DNA from: Plantago elongata
Taxonomy: Eukaryota > Streptophyta > Magnoliopsida > Lamiales > Plantaginaceae
Assembly (NCBI GenBank): GCA_036897095.1
Contig: JAYMSP010001976.1
Coordinates: 1 to 27,292, forward strand
Direction of reading: 5' to 3'
Length of the DNA: 27,292 nucleotides
The translations under genes were made by a program, and so were the position numbers. Shown one piece after another: positions 1 to 12,000 of the stretch (position 1 is its first letter; each line of letters begins with the position of its first letter). Under the pieces are notes generated by a model. That model saw nothing but the letters and a program-made list of their open reading frames with translations, was not told the origin of the DNA and did no database searches.

Positions 1-171
1 CCCCCCCCCCGCGCCCGGATCTAGCGACGGATAACTTATCCGTCGTTAGAATCTTAACAACGCCCGTTTTAACGACGGGCGTTGTTATCCGTCACTAGAC
101 GGTCTAGCGACGAATCGGGCTTGTTCTAGCGACGGATAATCGCGTCGCTAGAACAGGCGATTTTTGTAGTG
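1..171. mobile_element. Terminal part of a CACTA (En/Spm) DNA transposon
   Basis: The block ends at 161-171 with TTTTTGTAGTG. Read on the minus strand this is CACTACAAAAA, the standard CACTA terminal inverted repeat. Inside it are repeated GC-rich units around CTAGCGACGGATAA, which form three hairpins: arms 21-33/37-49 (one mismatch), 56-67/75-86 (perfect 12 bp) and 122-134/143-155 (perfect 13 bp). Such subterminal repeats are where the family's transposase binds. The body of the element lies outside the window to the left, so whether it is autonomous cannot be told. The 3-bp target duplication would begin with TTT at 172-174, but its partner is off the edge. Confidence 0.85.
122..155. repeat. 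Perfect 13-bp inverted repeat in the CACTA subterminal region
   Basis: Arms TGTTCTAGCGACG (122-134) and CGTCGCTAGAACA (143-155) are exact reverse complements around an 8-base spacer. It is the hairpin closest to the terminal repeat and shares its core with the copies at 21-49. Confidence 0.9.
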
Positions 172-1450
172 TTTATACACAACTTACAAGGAAGAATGAA
201 CTCTCAATTCTCTCCATTATAATCTCTACTCTCTTCATGCTCTTCTCTCTTTTCTCTCAACATGTTATCAACACGATAGTGCTCAACCAATTAGTAGAAA
301 ATGTGCACTACGATCCGAAAGGAAAAGCTAAAGGAAGAAGAGAGTTCCAATTGGCAATGAATGATGATGATCATAAATAAGAGATTTCTTATTCATCATA
401 CCTTCACCTCTCAATTTCTCAACAATTTCATTTAATTGTTTTACTATTTGAGATTATATACTAACAAATTCTTATTCTTGTAGTTCATTCTAAAGATGCA
501 TGAAAATCCTTAAGTGATGACATACTAATGATGACATCCTAAAGATCATGGCAAAGAATTTTGATCGGAGATGACATGTGATCACTTACAAGTTTCGAGT
601 CATGGAGCTTACATACGAATTATACCATCAATGGAGCTACATATCCTTTGAAAAGATTAATTATAAATCTTTGAAGATAAGTGCTATTTTGTTTATAATT
701 TACTTCCTTGAAGAATCATTTTCTCATCATATGGTATTATCTAACCACTCTAATTTTATTGTTAGTGGTAAATCATATCCAAACTTATATTTTAAAAGAA
801 TGCTTTTCAAGCGGTGATACAATATAAAACAATATTCTTTAAAGGTGAATATGTAATATAAATATAAAGCCAAGATGAGGCACAAATGATATATTTCTTC
901 ACCTGATAAAAATTTAAAAAGTTGAATACCTTTCCATCAAAGATCCACAGATCTTGAATTAATATAACCACCAAAAGTTATATTATCTTAAAATAGTGAT
1001 GTTTGTTAAAATATATGTCCGCATACATATCGTGGACTATGATAAATTCATATGTTTATGGTTCAAATGTTCTAGCTTTGTTTAGCCAGCGAAAGATGAT
1101 ATGTCCACATATACTGGAAAAAATGCATTATTGATGTGATCCAAATATAGTATAAAATAACCAACCAGCGTAGTTGGAAGATGGTGATGCAAATAAAAAG
1201 TGAAATAACCACTATTTGATCTAAAGTGCATTCATGATCACACCACAAGAGATGTTTGAAAAAAAGAGGAAAAAAAGTTTTAAACTTTACTTGAAAGATC
1301 ATGGTCAATTTACAAAAATTGATTTTCTCATTTTTTGAAGTGAATGTGAACGTTTTGCTTGTTTATACATGCATCAAACACCAAAATCAAGTATAAAATT
1401 GTACTCATCAACCTCAAGTTGAGAGAAAATATGCAATACGAGTGAGGATC
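172..1450 (+). mobile_element. Decayed Ty1/copia-type retrotransposon relic
   Basis: The clearest part is a broken gag. In pieces of different frames, 868-1000 still reads SQDEAQMIYFFT, then VEYLSIKDPQILN, then YNHQKLYYLK. These match the order of the conserved gag (UBN2-type) block of plant copia elements, where similar words sit in the same sequence. Stops and frameshifts interrupt it. Upstream, 180-260 is CT-rich like the end of an LTR and is followed at 263 by TGTTATCAACACGA, which resembles a degenerate tRNA primer-binding site. No pol domain or second LTR is recognisable. The outer limits given are approximate; 1011-1450 is AT-rich with no readable coding. Confidence 0.5.
840..1010 (+). 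pseudogene. Frameshifted gag (UBN2-like) fragment of a copia element
   Basis: Three short in-frame pieces with family-like words (QDEAQMI, VEYLSIKDP, YNHQK) occur in the right order but are separated by at least one frameshift and two stop codons. The equivalent gag region in intact elements is continuous and includes a hydrophobic/His run before the EYL word, of which FFT remains here. It is non-functional. The assignment rests on motif recognition only. Confidence 0.5.
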
Positions 1451-1620
1451 TTTGGTATCCGATTGTTGTGTCCATAGAATAAGAAGATTCAAAGACGGAA
1501 GGAGTTTTATGAAGGAGAAGGCAATGGGAGATAAGGAAGAAAGGAGCAGATGGAAGAAAAAGGTGAAAAGCGGATATGTTGAGCTGCTAACGAGAGTCCA
1601 ACGCTTTACAGTCTCTACGT

Positions 1621-1670
1621 GCGTTCATATAGATGTTCTCCACGCGCGTTCATATAGATGTTCTCCACGC
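1621..1670. repeat. Perfect 25-bp tandem duplication
   Basis: The unit beginning GCGTTCATATAGATG and ending TTCTCCACGC occurs twice head to tail (1621-1645 and 1646-1670) without a mismatch. It lies in a 145-codon open stretch (1452-1889) that has no ATG at its 5' end and no recognisable domain. The duplication shifts the frame of whatever was there before, since 25 is not a multiple of 3. Confidence 0.9.
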
Positions 1671-1889
1671 GCCAAAGTTCTTGGTTATATTCTACCTTTA
1701 ATTATAAAAAAACTTCAACGGTGGAGATTGAATAATCTCCTACTTTTCGCACTAAGTGTTGCCATGAAGTATCGTTCGTGTCGCACGAGGTGTTGCACTA
1801 CGTGTTGCTCTAACTATCTACATCGCTTATATTTAAATATAATTTTTAAATTAAAAAATATTTTTTCATATATTCAATACCTCTATTAA

Positions 1890-2910
1890 CAAAATTAAAA
1901 TATTCTTCAAAGGTAGGAATTAAACAAAAAATCAAAATTAATAATAAAAATTAAATTAAAACAATTGGAGAATTTTAATTTAGGGTTCATGTAAATATTG
2001 ATAAATTATGAAATTTTAATTTAGCATTCATGTGAATGTAGTTCTCTTTCTTGTTAACTGTCATTCTTAATTATGAGTAATATGAATATTTGTGACTAAT
2101 TATAATTTTTAAGATCATAATTCTCTTGCAAAATATATAATATGTGTTTAATTAATTTTTTAAAAATTTAATGGAAAAAATTAAATTTAAATAACAAGTA
2201 ACGGTTGATGGAGATAGTAAAGTGCGATATGAAGTAATGGTTGAGTGCGATAGAAAACGATGGACACATTGACTAACAATAGTCAGGGCGACACCTTAAC
2301 TGACGGTAGAAAATCAGTAGTAACTTATATCCAAACCTAAAATAAATCCTTATGATCCATTCATCCCTATTCATTTCCGTAATTTTTATTTTTCTTTAAA
2401 GGTTTTGGGGTTCTGGGAACGTTGATGAAGAAAGGATAATTTTTTTTTTATTTTTTTCAATTCTTTTCGGATTAATCCAAAAAATCGGAACGGATTAATC
2501 TGAATATGATCCGAATTCGGGTTGGGTTTCGGACGATCACCCTTAAAAATCTTGATACATAACGGATGAAGTAATTTTTATTAATTTTTTTTGAGTTAAG
2601 TTAATTCAGTAAAAGATAAAATGTTTGAGATATTCATTATAACATAAGTGTTGATTAAATTTAGAGTTGCCGCCCATTTTAAATACTTAAAATTAAATTT
2701 GTCCCCAAAATGTACTGTATCGAAATTCAGAGTGGATTAAGTAATTTGAGTTTATCTTTTAGGGGTAAATAGCCATCATTCATTAATAATAATCAGATGA
2801 AGAGTACAACAAAAGAAGTTCCGCACCTTCTTTTCCTTTTGTCCTCAACATTTCCGTTTATTTTAATCACAAACCTGAATAAATAAATAGAAAAGCAAAA
2901 AGCATGCATC
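1890..2910. other. AT-rich intergenic stretch, no gene seen
   Basis: There are long A/T runs and stops in all frames. 2460-2545 contains ATCCGAATTCGGGTTGGG-type sequence, which has the look of low-grade repetitive plant DNA, but no boundaries could be set. Confidence 0.6.
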
Positions 2911-2916
2911 ATCCAA

Positions 2917-2985
2917 TGACTCATCAGTGGTATAGTTATAATCACGTGAGATTAGTGACCAAGGTTCTAATCCCATTTGTTGTAC
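2917..2985 (+). mobile_element. Possible tRNA-derived SINE head
   Basis: The segment has a box-A-like part (CAGTGGTATAGTTATAATC, from 2925) and, about 20 bases further on, a box-B-like GGTTCTAATCCC (2963-2974) with one change from the GGTTCGAATCCC consensus. Spacing fits the internal RNA polymerase III promoter of tRNA-like SINEs. It cannot fold as a complete tRNA, and a tail and target duplication were not identified. AT-rich low-complexity DNA follows (2995-3120). Confidence 0.4.
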
Positions 2986-3439
2986 CATTTTTCCAAATTA
3001 ATTGCAACAATAAAATAAATATAATAATAATATATGCAATAAAATAATAATATAATTTTGTCAAAATAAATAAAATAATAATAATTAATATTAATAAATT
3101 ATAAAAAAATTATTTTTTTTATTTTCAGAGTAAATTTGGTGTTTACTAAATATTTTTATTTTTTATATTTAAATATTCTTTTAGCGAATGGGCAATTGTC
3201 TTTTCGCCAAAAAGCGAATGAACGATCTTCATTCCCCAATTTGATGATTTAATATAGATCGTTTGATGAACGACCTAACAACATATGATCATTTGCCTAA
3301 TGCCAGTGTCATACATCGCCCTGCTTGATCGTATAAGAGCCCACCTTTTATTGCATGTGCTTGTTGCTTCAATACACCATTGACAACTTCGAGAGACCTA
3401 TCATCCAACTCGATATATCACCATCATCATCATCATACC

Positions 3440-4450
3440 TGCATAAAACATTCAATAACAGGATTAAAACCATAACAACTCTCATTAGAACTATCACATT
3501 GGTGCTTAAAAACAAAAAAAAAAAACGTGCAACCCATGTTAATAACAATAACATTCTAAAGCATATAAATGAAATTTTAAAACTATAACTAATCAGAAAC
3601 ATGCAATACAAGCTAAAACAGTAACATTTTAATACACAAAATCATAACAGTGGTTCTTAAAACTATAACAAACCATTTACAAAATCAAATCATAAATATT
3701 TCGCATAAGCTAGCACATTAATGTTGATGCTTAAAATTATAACAATATGTCTTATAACTATAACATATGGGCTAAAAATAATAACATGCAACTATTCAAC
3801 ATAAGATAAATATAGTAAAATTACTGCTTACAACCACAATAGTGCTTTTTAAGACTCAAAAACACATTTTAATACTATAACAAAGCACGAGCATATAACA
3901 TAGGTTAAAAATAATAACATTGATGCTTAACCCATAATAATGCATCTTAAAACTATAACAAATCTTTTAAAACTATAACAAAGCTTTCGAAAGAAAAATA
4001 AATCATAACTATTTCACCAAAGAATAAAAAATCAACATTGTTGCTTAAAACTACAATATTAGGTATTGTAACTATAACATGTATTTGTGTTAAATCAATA
4101 ACAAGCAAAAACTTTCAATATAAGAAAAAATCGTGACGTTGATGATTAAACCTTTAACAAAGCACGAACATGCAACACAAGCTAAAAACAAGAATATTGG
4201 TACTTAAAATCATAATAGTGTACTATAACAATGTCTCTTAAAACTATGACAAAACATTTCAAAAAATTCGAACCATAACTATTTCACCAGATGCTAAAAA
4301 CACTAACGTTGTTGCTTAAAACAACAATAATATGTCTGAAAAACTATAACAACGATACTTAAAACTGTAACTGACTGAAACGTTAAACACAAGGTATAAC
4401 CATAACAACGATATTTAAAACTACAATTCCGACTCTTAAAACCATAAGAA
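3440..4450. repeat. Degenerate array of a CTTAAAACTATAACAA-like motif
   Basis: At least ten variants of CTTAAAACTATAACAA recur at irregular 15-100-base spacing, for example near 3580, 3658, 3730, 3950, 3968, 4045, 4240, 4340, 4355 and 4435. The stretches between them also share words such as CATAACTATTTCACCA (around 4005 and 4272) and TGTTGCTTAAAAC. This looks like an old, strongly diverged minisatellite or the repetitive flank of a transposon. No coding potential survives on either strand. A (CAT)n run sits at 3420-3437. Confidence 0.6.
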
Positions 4451-4850
4451 AGCAAATTCAACTTCCGTGTACGGATTTCAGACCTGAAACTAGATTTTAG
4501 ATCAAAAACTAGATATGAAAACATGAGATCGTTAAATCAACGAAAAACGACAAATACAAGGTCAAATTTCATCTCCAATTGAGATTTTAACGGAAAAAAA
4601 CAAGATGAATTTGTCGATTTGAAGATTTTAGCACTTGGATTTGAAAATCCGGTGAAATCCGGCAACATCCGACATAATTTTGGCGAACTAGAGAGATAGA
4701 AAGACATAAACCATAATTTTCGGCGGTGGTTCCGGCGTAGAGAGAGGGAGGGAGAGAGAGAGAGATTGAATGTTTATCTTTGTAGGGTTTTTTAGGGAGA
4801 AGTTGTTGGGTTTGTGAAATTATCGTGAGAAGAATGTATTATTATTTAGT
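4451..4850 (-). other. Leader-like CT-rich block (minus strand), no intact gene
   Basis: On the minus strand this reads as a typical plant 5' leader. A CT-rich microsatellite (AG repeat on plus, 4739-4765) is followed by GC-richer sequence, then an ATG at 4675 opening a frame of only 15 codons that stops at 4628. It then passes directly into the degenerate array. It may be a gene start captured by a transposon or a lost gene's leader; no protein family can be named. Confidence 0.3.
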
Positions 4851-5980
4851 ATTTATATAAAATCTAATAATCGGTTTGTGATATTTCTGACTAGTTCTTT
4901 ATTATAGAAATCGAATTTTTCTATAGATTAGGAAATTTTTTTCTTTTACTATACTTAGTCATTCCATAAAGTGTCTCAACGGATCCAGGTTATTAGTAAA
5001 ATTGACCATGACCTTAATGAGTATGTTTTTATGTAAGAACTGAAAAGATGCAAAGTTGAAAATATATACATATAGATAATAACATTGAGGATTTTATTAA
5101 GAATCTAGATAAGTATCTAAATTAATATATACTGGACTCTTTGATTTCAACTTTAACCTAACAATTTATAAGGCGCAATGAACTCAATCGCTAAGACATG
5201 AGCATGAAGATGTTTTCCACTGATTACATCCGTCCACAACTTTCTACACCATCAATAACTGGTTCAGCCACATGCGCATCTTCAACCTGATGTGGGTTGA
5301 TTTTAACCGAATCATGATATTCCTCCTCATCAATAGCATCCTCATGAACACTTGACGATCACTTAAACTTCACTCCAATCTCATATTTGATAATCTGATT
5401 ATTAGTCCTGGAGCGACTGCACCACTTAAATTACACGTTGGTATCACATGCCACCTTTTTTCGCGCCCAGCCACACATGCGTTTCATGTACACCATTCAA
5501 TTCTATTCCCTGAGTCTAGTAATAATTAGAACGAATTGAAAATGATGAAAATTACAATTATATTAGCATTATGCTAAAAAGTTATTATGTATATAGTAAA
5601 AAGTGCACTGTGTTGTGTTTAACTTTAACTTTTCCAAATAAACAATCTTCCCTCACACGAATTAGTAAGCACGAAAGCGGGCGTAATTCGTAAAGTGTAG
5701 CCGAGAACTGAAACGCTTTAGGGGAGAAAGATACGTGGGATGCACTGTCTCCTTCAAACCATTCCATACGCCCTTTGTTTGTTGTCTGATTGTTTCTTCT
5801 CTTCTGTGTGAAAATTGTGAAATAGAGAGGTGAAAGAAATCAAATCAGTACTACTAAATATCAATTACTGGATCTCTCCCTTTCTCTTCCACACTCACCT
5901 CAGCTCAGCTACTCAGAAAGCAAGAAGGAAACAACAAAGTTAGACAAAAAGAAAGAAAAACGTTCTCACACATATCAAAT
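4851..5980. other. Intergenic region upstream of GID8
   Basis: No intact gene is seen. 5180-5480 has more balanced base composition than its surroundings. Its minus strand contains a short open stretch (EEYHDSVKINPHQVEDAHV, roughly 5230-5325) that could be a scrap of a transposon protein, but stops flank it and no family was recognised. From about 5600 the sequence becomes promoter-like; 5871-5920 is rich in CT (Y-patch type). A 60-codon minus-strand frame at 5585-5767 has no domain and is likely chance. Confidence 0.5.
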
Positions 5981-5987
5981 TTGGGGT

Positions 5988-5995
5988 TATATATA
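5988..5995 (+). promoter_or_regulatory. Possible TATA box of the GID8 gene
   Basis: TATATATA lies 88 bases before the start codon and downstream of a CT-rich patch. The transcription start is not known. If the CT-rich patch is itself transcribed leader, this motif would be too far downstream to serve as the TATA box. Confidence 0.25.
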
Positions 5996-6082
5996 TTGCT
6001 ATATCATCTTTCTTTCTCGTTTTCTGTAAAACCTGAGTTGAGTTTTGTAGCACACCGATTGTAACGGAATTTGGTGGAACCG

Positions 6083-9000
6083 ATGGACCCTGACCCTCGC
6101 CAATACGAGAACATTGTAAGTAACTTCTCCTCCGATTTCTTACTGAGTTTGCCTAGCCTCCCCATTTTGACTCTATTCATGCTCTCAGCCAATTCAATTG
6201 TGATTTTCCTCGTTTCTTCTGCCACTCAATTGTATCTCGTAGATGAATTCATTGTATCTCTTTCTTAATTAATCAATTACTGGCAATTAACAATTAACTG
6301 GGTTATTTATGTGGCATGCTGATGTTCAATTATCTTTCGTTCTCGATTTGTCCAATGGATCATGCTCATTGTAGGGTTGTTATTTAAGCTTTTCACTCAA
6401 TTCCATTCGATGACTTATGCCCGCGCTATTTGCACCTTTTTTCAGTCTTATACAGTGTGTTTGTGCTTATATATGTGATGTCGGGTGCATGATTGCTCGT
6501 ATCTTTATTAGGTGGTAAAGGAACATGACATCCACGAGATTGTGCGGTCGTATCTCGTGCACAATTGCTACAAAGATACGCTTGAGTCGTATGTTTCTAC
6601 TACTGGGTTGCTGCAGCCTGAGAATCATCTTGAAGACATCGAGAGGAGGAAAAGTAAGCCATATCTACTCTAGTTTTTATTCTAGTAAAGTTTTCATCTT
6701 TAAGTACCGATGACTGTTATTCTTTGGGATCCTTGCAGTTTATATGATCTGAGAGCTACTCTTAAATAGTTATTATTGAGGGATTGAATCTGAAATGTTA
6801 TTCGATAGAATTAAGGCCACATTTTAATCCTTTATGAATGGAATTTGTTTAATTATTAGATTTAGTAGTGTAACTGAATTGCGGCCTAGAAATGACAAGA
6901 ATATAAATAAGGTTTGCGGATTACTTTCTCTCTCCACAAACACATGCTAAATTGAACTAAAAGAACCATATACATTTTGGTCGGTATATCCCAGACATAT
7001 TCGATCCACGCGTACTTTGGCTTACTGATCAGTCCTTCAGCAGATATTCCTTTTCTTTCATCTGAACAATATTTAAATCAAGACCAAAATGCTGTAGAAG
7101 TCACATTGCTTCTTTATCCGCGTAAGCATCCTCTCTTCCAGAGTTTGAATTTGGTGGATTTTCTAATATGATCTTATTGCCCTGGAAATGGAATATTCTT
7201 TAAGGATAATATCACATAGTATGAATTTTTGGGTTCAGTTTGGTATTGAATTAACAATTTTTATTCTGTTTTGTTACTACACATTACCATTATAAGTGAC
7301 ATCATTATAATTAAAGTCTATCGATCTTGTAGTTTTGCAATACAATTAAGAAGGTGCATATTGTGACATTTGCTAACACTAGGAATGACAGAAGACAATG
7401 GCATAACAGTATTTAACTGCAAACTCTAGAGTTTTAGAAGGTAAAAGCCTGGCATCCAAAAATATTCTTTCAGCCTAGAGCCATGTGAACTGCTTATACA
7501 AAATACTGGTTGCTCAATTCACGAGTAATTTCATTTCCCTTTGCCTTTCGAGATTCTGTATTATATGAAACTGTGGTATCAATGTAATACAGGATGAATT
7601 AATTGTTAGATGGATGTGAATAGAGGATATGTAGGGCTTGTAGCATCTAAAAAGTTAGGTTTCATGATCTTTCTGCCTATACTAACATCAAGCCCTTATC
7701 TGGAGCAAAGAAACTGACACATGATGCTAAAAGTTCTGTACTAAATTGGTTTGGTGCATTCATATATCTTTGAAACTCTAGTTAGATGTTCCATTTCAAC
7801 AAGTCATCAAATATAAAAATATCTATTTGGTGTACTCCAGAACTTTTCCTGCTCCACAAATATATTGATATTTTCTTCAACGAGTTACCTTTCAATTTAG
7901 TCAATCTCGTTCAATTCCTGAAGGACAACATCACCCTGGACTAGTTACTTGATTACCTTTTCACTTTCCTGCACTTTAATTTTGTTTCAATTTCCGTGTG
8001 GGGTGGGGGTGTCACTAATCCTATTCTTTTTCTTCTCTTAATCTCCTAAATAGATGAAGGCAGATAACTTATGGACTTTTTCTGTCATTAAATGTAAGAA
8101 CTTGTCATGGAATTGTTACATAAATTTCCTAAATACTTACGGGAAGAATGGTTGATGGTGCAAAATCCTAAATACTCTAGCTGTAAACTGTCTTGTGATA
8201 AATTTCCTGATGAAGATACATTTTGTGCATAGTTCAAAGAACAGCTAGGACTATAGTCTTTTGGACACCTGGATAGTACTAATTAGTAATAGTAACTCAC
8301 GATACTTATTCATTAGAGTACTTGGCGAAATACTCTTATTAGTTTGGCTAATCACCAGGCAAATAATTTTGTGTGCTGTAAGTTGGTCAGCTTATGATGC
8401 CGTATCCATTTGAACTGGTACTTGTGGTCATCAAACTTGAGCTTTCCTTTTTCAACGATTTCCTTATGGGCATCTCCCCTAACCGCAGAAAAATACCATT
8501 AGCAAATTCGATTGGCTTAGTGTTCGACTTTTGTCCAAGATTTAAACAATATCTGCAATCCCGGTAGTTTGTAGTTCTCGACTAAATTAATATCATTCAT
8601 TCCATTCCATACAGGAAATAGAAGTCCATGACAAGTGTAAAGCGGAAACCCAAGTCAGAAGTAACCATGGCCAGGAAGCCAAATCGTAGATTAGTAAAAT
8701 TATGTGTGATGATAACCTGGTTTCCAGATCTACTGTTTATTGGTCATGACTCATGAGTATTACTAGTGAGCACTGATGTTTGGGTAATAGAATTCTGACG
8801 TGTGATTCGGGTATAAAGAGCTGTGGGCTTTATGGAGTTATGATCTGATAAGACATTAAGATAGTAAGAAAGTGCAATCACAAGAAAGAGAGGTTGGAAA
8901 CGATATTTGCTGTGGGGAGGTTCAAAATATAGAAGAATAAACAGTAAAAAATGGCCAAGTGCCTGACGTGAGTCCAAGTAAAAGATCTATGTTACGCTAG

Positions 9001-12000
9001 AATACTGAAATAATTACTAGAGTACGATAGCATGTGTCTAAAAATGTATCAGGTTTAAATATGATTACCAATTTTTCTTTTCTTTTTCCTTTATTGGTTT
9101 AGGAATTGATTGGGATGAAATATGAGTGTTATAGAATATTTAATATTTACCAGAAAGACTTAACTTATCCATTATGTGCTGGAGATGACTTGATGATATC
9201 ATGTTTGAAGGGTTTGAGATTTTAACACCTTTTTATTCTTCACTGTCCCTGTGATATTATCAACCATCGTATCATTAATTAATCTTGTAAGGTTGATTTT
9301 TTTTTTTTGTGCACTTATTATGATTAAGACTCTTTATCCCTTGTAGATTAGTATAATATTAAAAATGCATGTCACCTCATTGAGTTCAGGTAAAATTAGG
9401 AAGTTGTTACAAGTTACTTGATTTGCTATAAGAGATGGTAAATGTAATACAGATTTCCGAAGAGATGAACCTCCCTAAAGGCCAAACCAACTCTTAGGAG
9501 CGAAAAAATAAACTAAAATTTGATTGCTGATTAATGGAACCTAAATCTCTCATGTAGCTAGTCAACTAATGACTTCCGTATTTGTCTCGAACTCTATAAG
9601 GTAACTTTCCTAACATTACTAATGTTACTAACATCTATAAGAGAATTATTATTATTACTATTATTTATAGCTCTACATCCACAACAGATCCTCCCCCCTA
9701 AGAAGATTCGTCCTGCATCTTCTTGTAAACTCGCATAACTTGCAAGTGATAGAACTCTTGTATAACCTTTTCATCATGTACTTTAAACTTCTTCTTGTAT
9801 ACACACACAATTAGCAGTTGATAGTAATCATGACCGGCCTTATCATTTCCATATATTTGGAGTGAGTAACATGCTGTGCTTGCTAATTGCTCTAAGTGTT
9901 TGGATTTGGTCTTGTAGCTGATCTTTCATAGAGAACATACAGGAGTCCATCAGTCCATAACAATTTACCTCTTCTTGCGGCTCATTTCCATATCAAACAT
10001 ATAAATGCCTATACCAAATTATTTCCCCTATCCTCCCCTCTTAAAATTAGCCTTGGCTGCAAGGCTGGATTTAAAGCAAATATATATCCACAAATGATAT
10101 GTGCGAGTTAGGGCCGACCTTACGAACATGCAATTCCGAATGAGTAACTTAATAAGGCTCAAGAGGTTCTTGATCTTGGGAAAGTTGGTAACTCAATACT
10201 TGGGGATTTGCACCATTGCTGGCCACAGACAGAATAAGCAGTTTCCGCCAGTTGAAATTTCAATTTCATCTCCCAATTCAAGTTATAACTTGTGCATAAG
10301 ATGCAACCAATATTCTAGTTTCTTGATGTGGGTGAGTCGAACTTGAGGATTTGTGCCTTTGCTGGCCACTAACGGAGTTTGTACGTACCTTCTGCCTTGA
10401 GATATTTAATTCATCTCTCCATTTATTTAATAAGTGATGCATAAAATGCAACTCGTCTTCCACAACTCCAACATCGAGCAAATGGGGTGGGAGCGGAATT
10501 CGAAAGCGGGAGCAAAATCTATCAATTTTGTAAAAAATATTTAGTAGCGAGAGCGTTAATGATTCGGATGTTAAAAATAAAATACATAGATATGTATATT
10601 TTATTTATAGTTATATTATTCAACTGTATAATTTTTTTCTCAATTTTTAGAAATACAAATATTTGTGTTCTCTAGACTGCCAGAAAACGACATATACCAT
10701 CATTTGTTGAAGGTAGAGAACTCCAGTAAGTTCACGATTCTTCGTGCTCCGCTTCCCCTTTCACATGATAAAGTCAATTTACCTTCAAAATCCTTAATCA
10801 AAGAATTATTTCTTTTGTTTAAGAGGAGTAGGGTTTACTATGCATTCTTCACTTTTTATATTCAAATTCGAATAAACAGGAGAATTATGCAGCCTGAGTA
10901 TTAGGTGACCTTTAAAATCCTTATGGGAAATACTGAATCTTGACTACTGAACAATAAACCCTATATGTTTCTCACATAATTAATTAATTAATTTAATTTC
11001 CAATATTTGGTTTGAACTCTATTAGGTAACTTGCTTTATCATTACCAGAAGTCTATAAGATTGATAAAATCTTAATCATAATAATAATTTAGTACTCTCG
11101 GTCCGTTACAAATTGCCAGAGGCCAGGGAATAATAAATATAGACATGGGAATCTAAGCTAATGGTACATCTTGCCCGGAAGTGGAAATTGTTTCTATTAT
11201 CTGAACTTGCTATCTATTGAGTCAGAAATGAATCGCTCGTAACTCTTTGCTGACTTGGCTACTTGCTTGCAGGAATATTTCACTTTGCGCTAGACGGAAA
11301 TGCATCAAAGGCAATTGAGTTGACAGAAGAATTTGCACCGGGCTTGTTGGAGGAAAATAAGGATCTATATTTCGATCTCTTAAGCCTTCATTTTGTTGAA
11401 CTTGTGTCCGCTGGAAGAATGTGAGTAAAATTGGTCTTGCTGTAATTGTATTGATGTATGAATGATTAATCCAACTGTTTGTGGTATTCTTTTTGGCAGT
11501 GAAGAAGCTCTGGGATTTGCACAGAATAAGTTCACTTCTTTCGGGAAGGAGCCGAAATATGTCAGAAAGGTTGAAGTATGATCCTCCTTCAATTTTATTG
11601 GATTTTTATTTGTGGAGGAGTTAACCTGGTTCTCTGTAGCATATATTGTTTTAATTTTGATTATGATGTATACATATCACTGTACAGGACTTCATGGCCT
11701 TGCTTGCATATGATGAACCAGAAAAATCTCCAATGTTCCATCTGATGAGCTCAGACCGTCGACAGAATGTTGCAGACAGTTTAAACAGAGCAATCCTTGG
11801 TACTTGATTCTTATATGTTTATCAAGTCCCAAATACTTGCTTAAGAGAATAGTGTTAGTTCACTCAACCTTGGGCAATGTTAACCCTGGCCTCAAGTAGG
11901 TGGAGTTTGTAAAAAAATGTCACGTGAGTTTTTAATTGGGTGCACATTGCTAAAAATATGTTTTCCTGTGTCTTTCCGTCCATTTATGATGTATGTGCAA

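Larger units (their letters stand above)
9570..11110 (-). mobile_element. Decayed LTR retrotransposon (gypsy-like), antisense in GID8 intron 2
   Basis: Direct repeats at about 9570-9686 and 10995-11110 (117 and 116 bp) align along their length, sharing words such as GAACTCTATAAGGTAAC / GAACTCTATTAGGTAAC. Read on the minus strand both begin with TGT, as LTRs do. Directly before the copy at 9686 is a purine run AGGGGGGAGGA (complement of 9689-9699), a good polypurine tract, preceded by GACGAATCTTCTTAG, a phrasing common at the end of plant gypsy pol genes. A weak primer-site-like TGGTATATGTCG is at complement 10688-10699. The interior is only about 1 kb with no surviving domain, so it is internally deleted. 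The LTRs probably extend to lower coordinates than stated, but similarity fades. Confidence 0.6.
6654..11272 (+). other. Long second intron of GID8 (4619 bp)
   Basis: It is bounded by GTAAGC and a TTGCTTGCAG acceptor. The first 2.8 kb (6654-9480) is AT-rich with no recognisable gene, exon or RNA. The second part holds the decayed LTR element described separately. Open stretches in this intron are short and lack domains. Confidence 0.85.

Noticed and set aside
3297..3413. Minus-strand open stretch (about 38 codons) with protein-like composition
   Set aside because: It is bounded by stops on both sides, no splice continuation was found, and no family was recognised.
3440..4450. CRISPR-like array
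   Set aside because: The repeats are degenerate and irregularly spaced, and this is plant nuclear DNA.
5585..5767. 60-codon minus-strand frame upstream of GID8
   Set aside because: No domain, not extended by splice sites, in promoter-like sequence.
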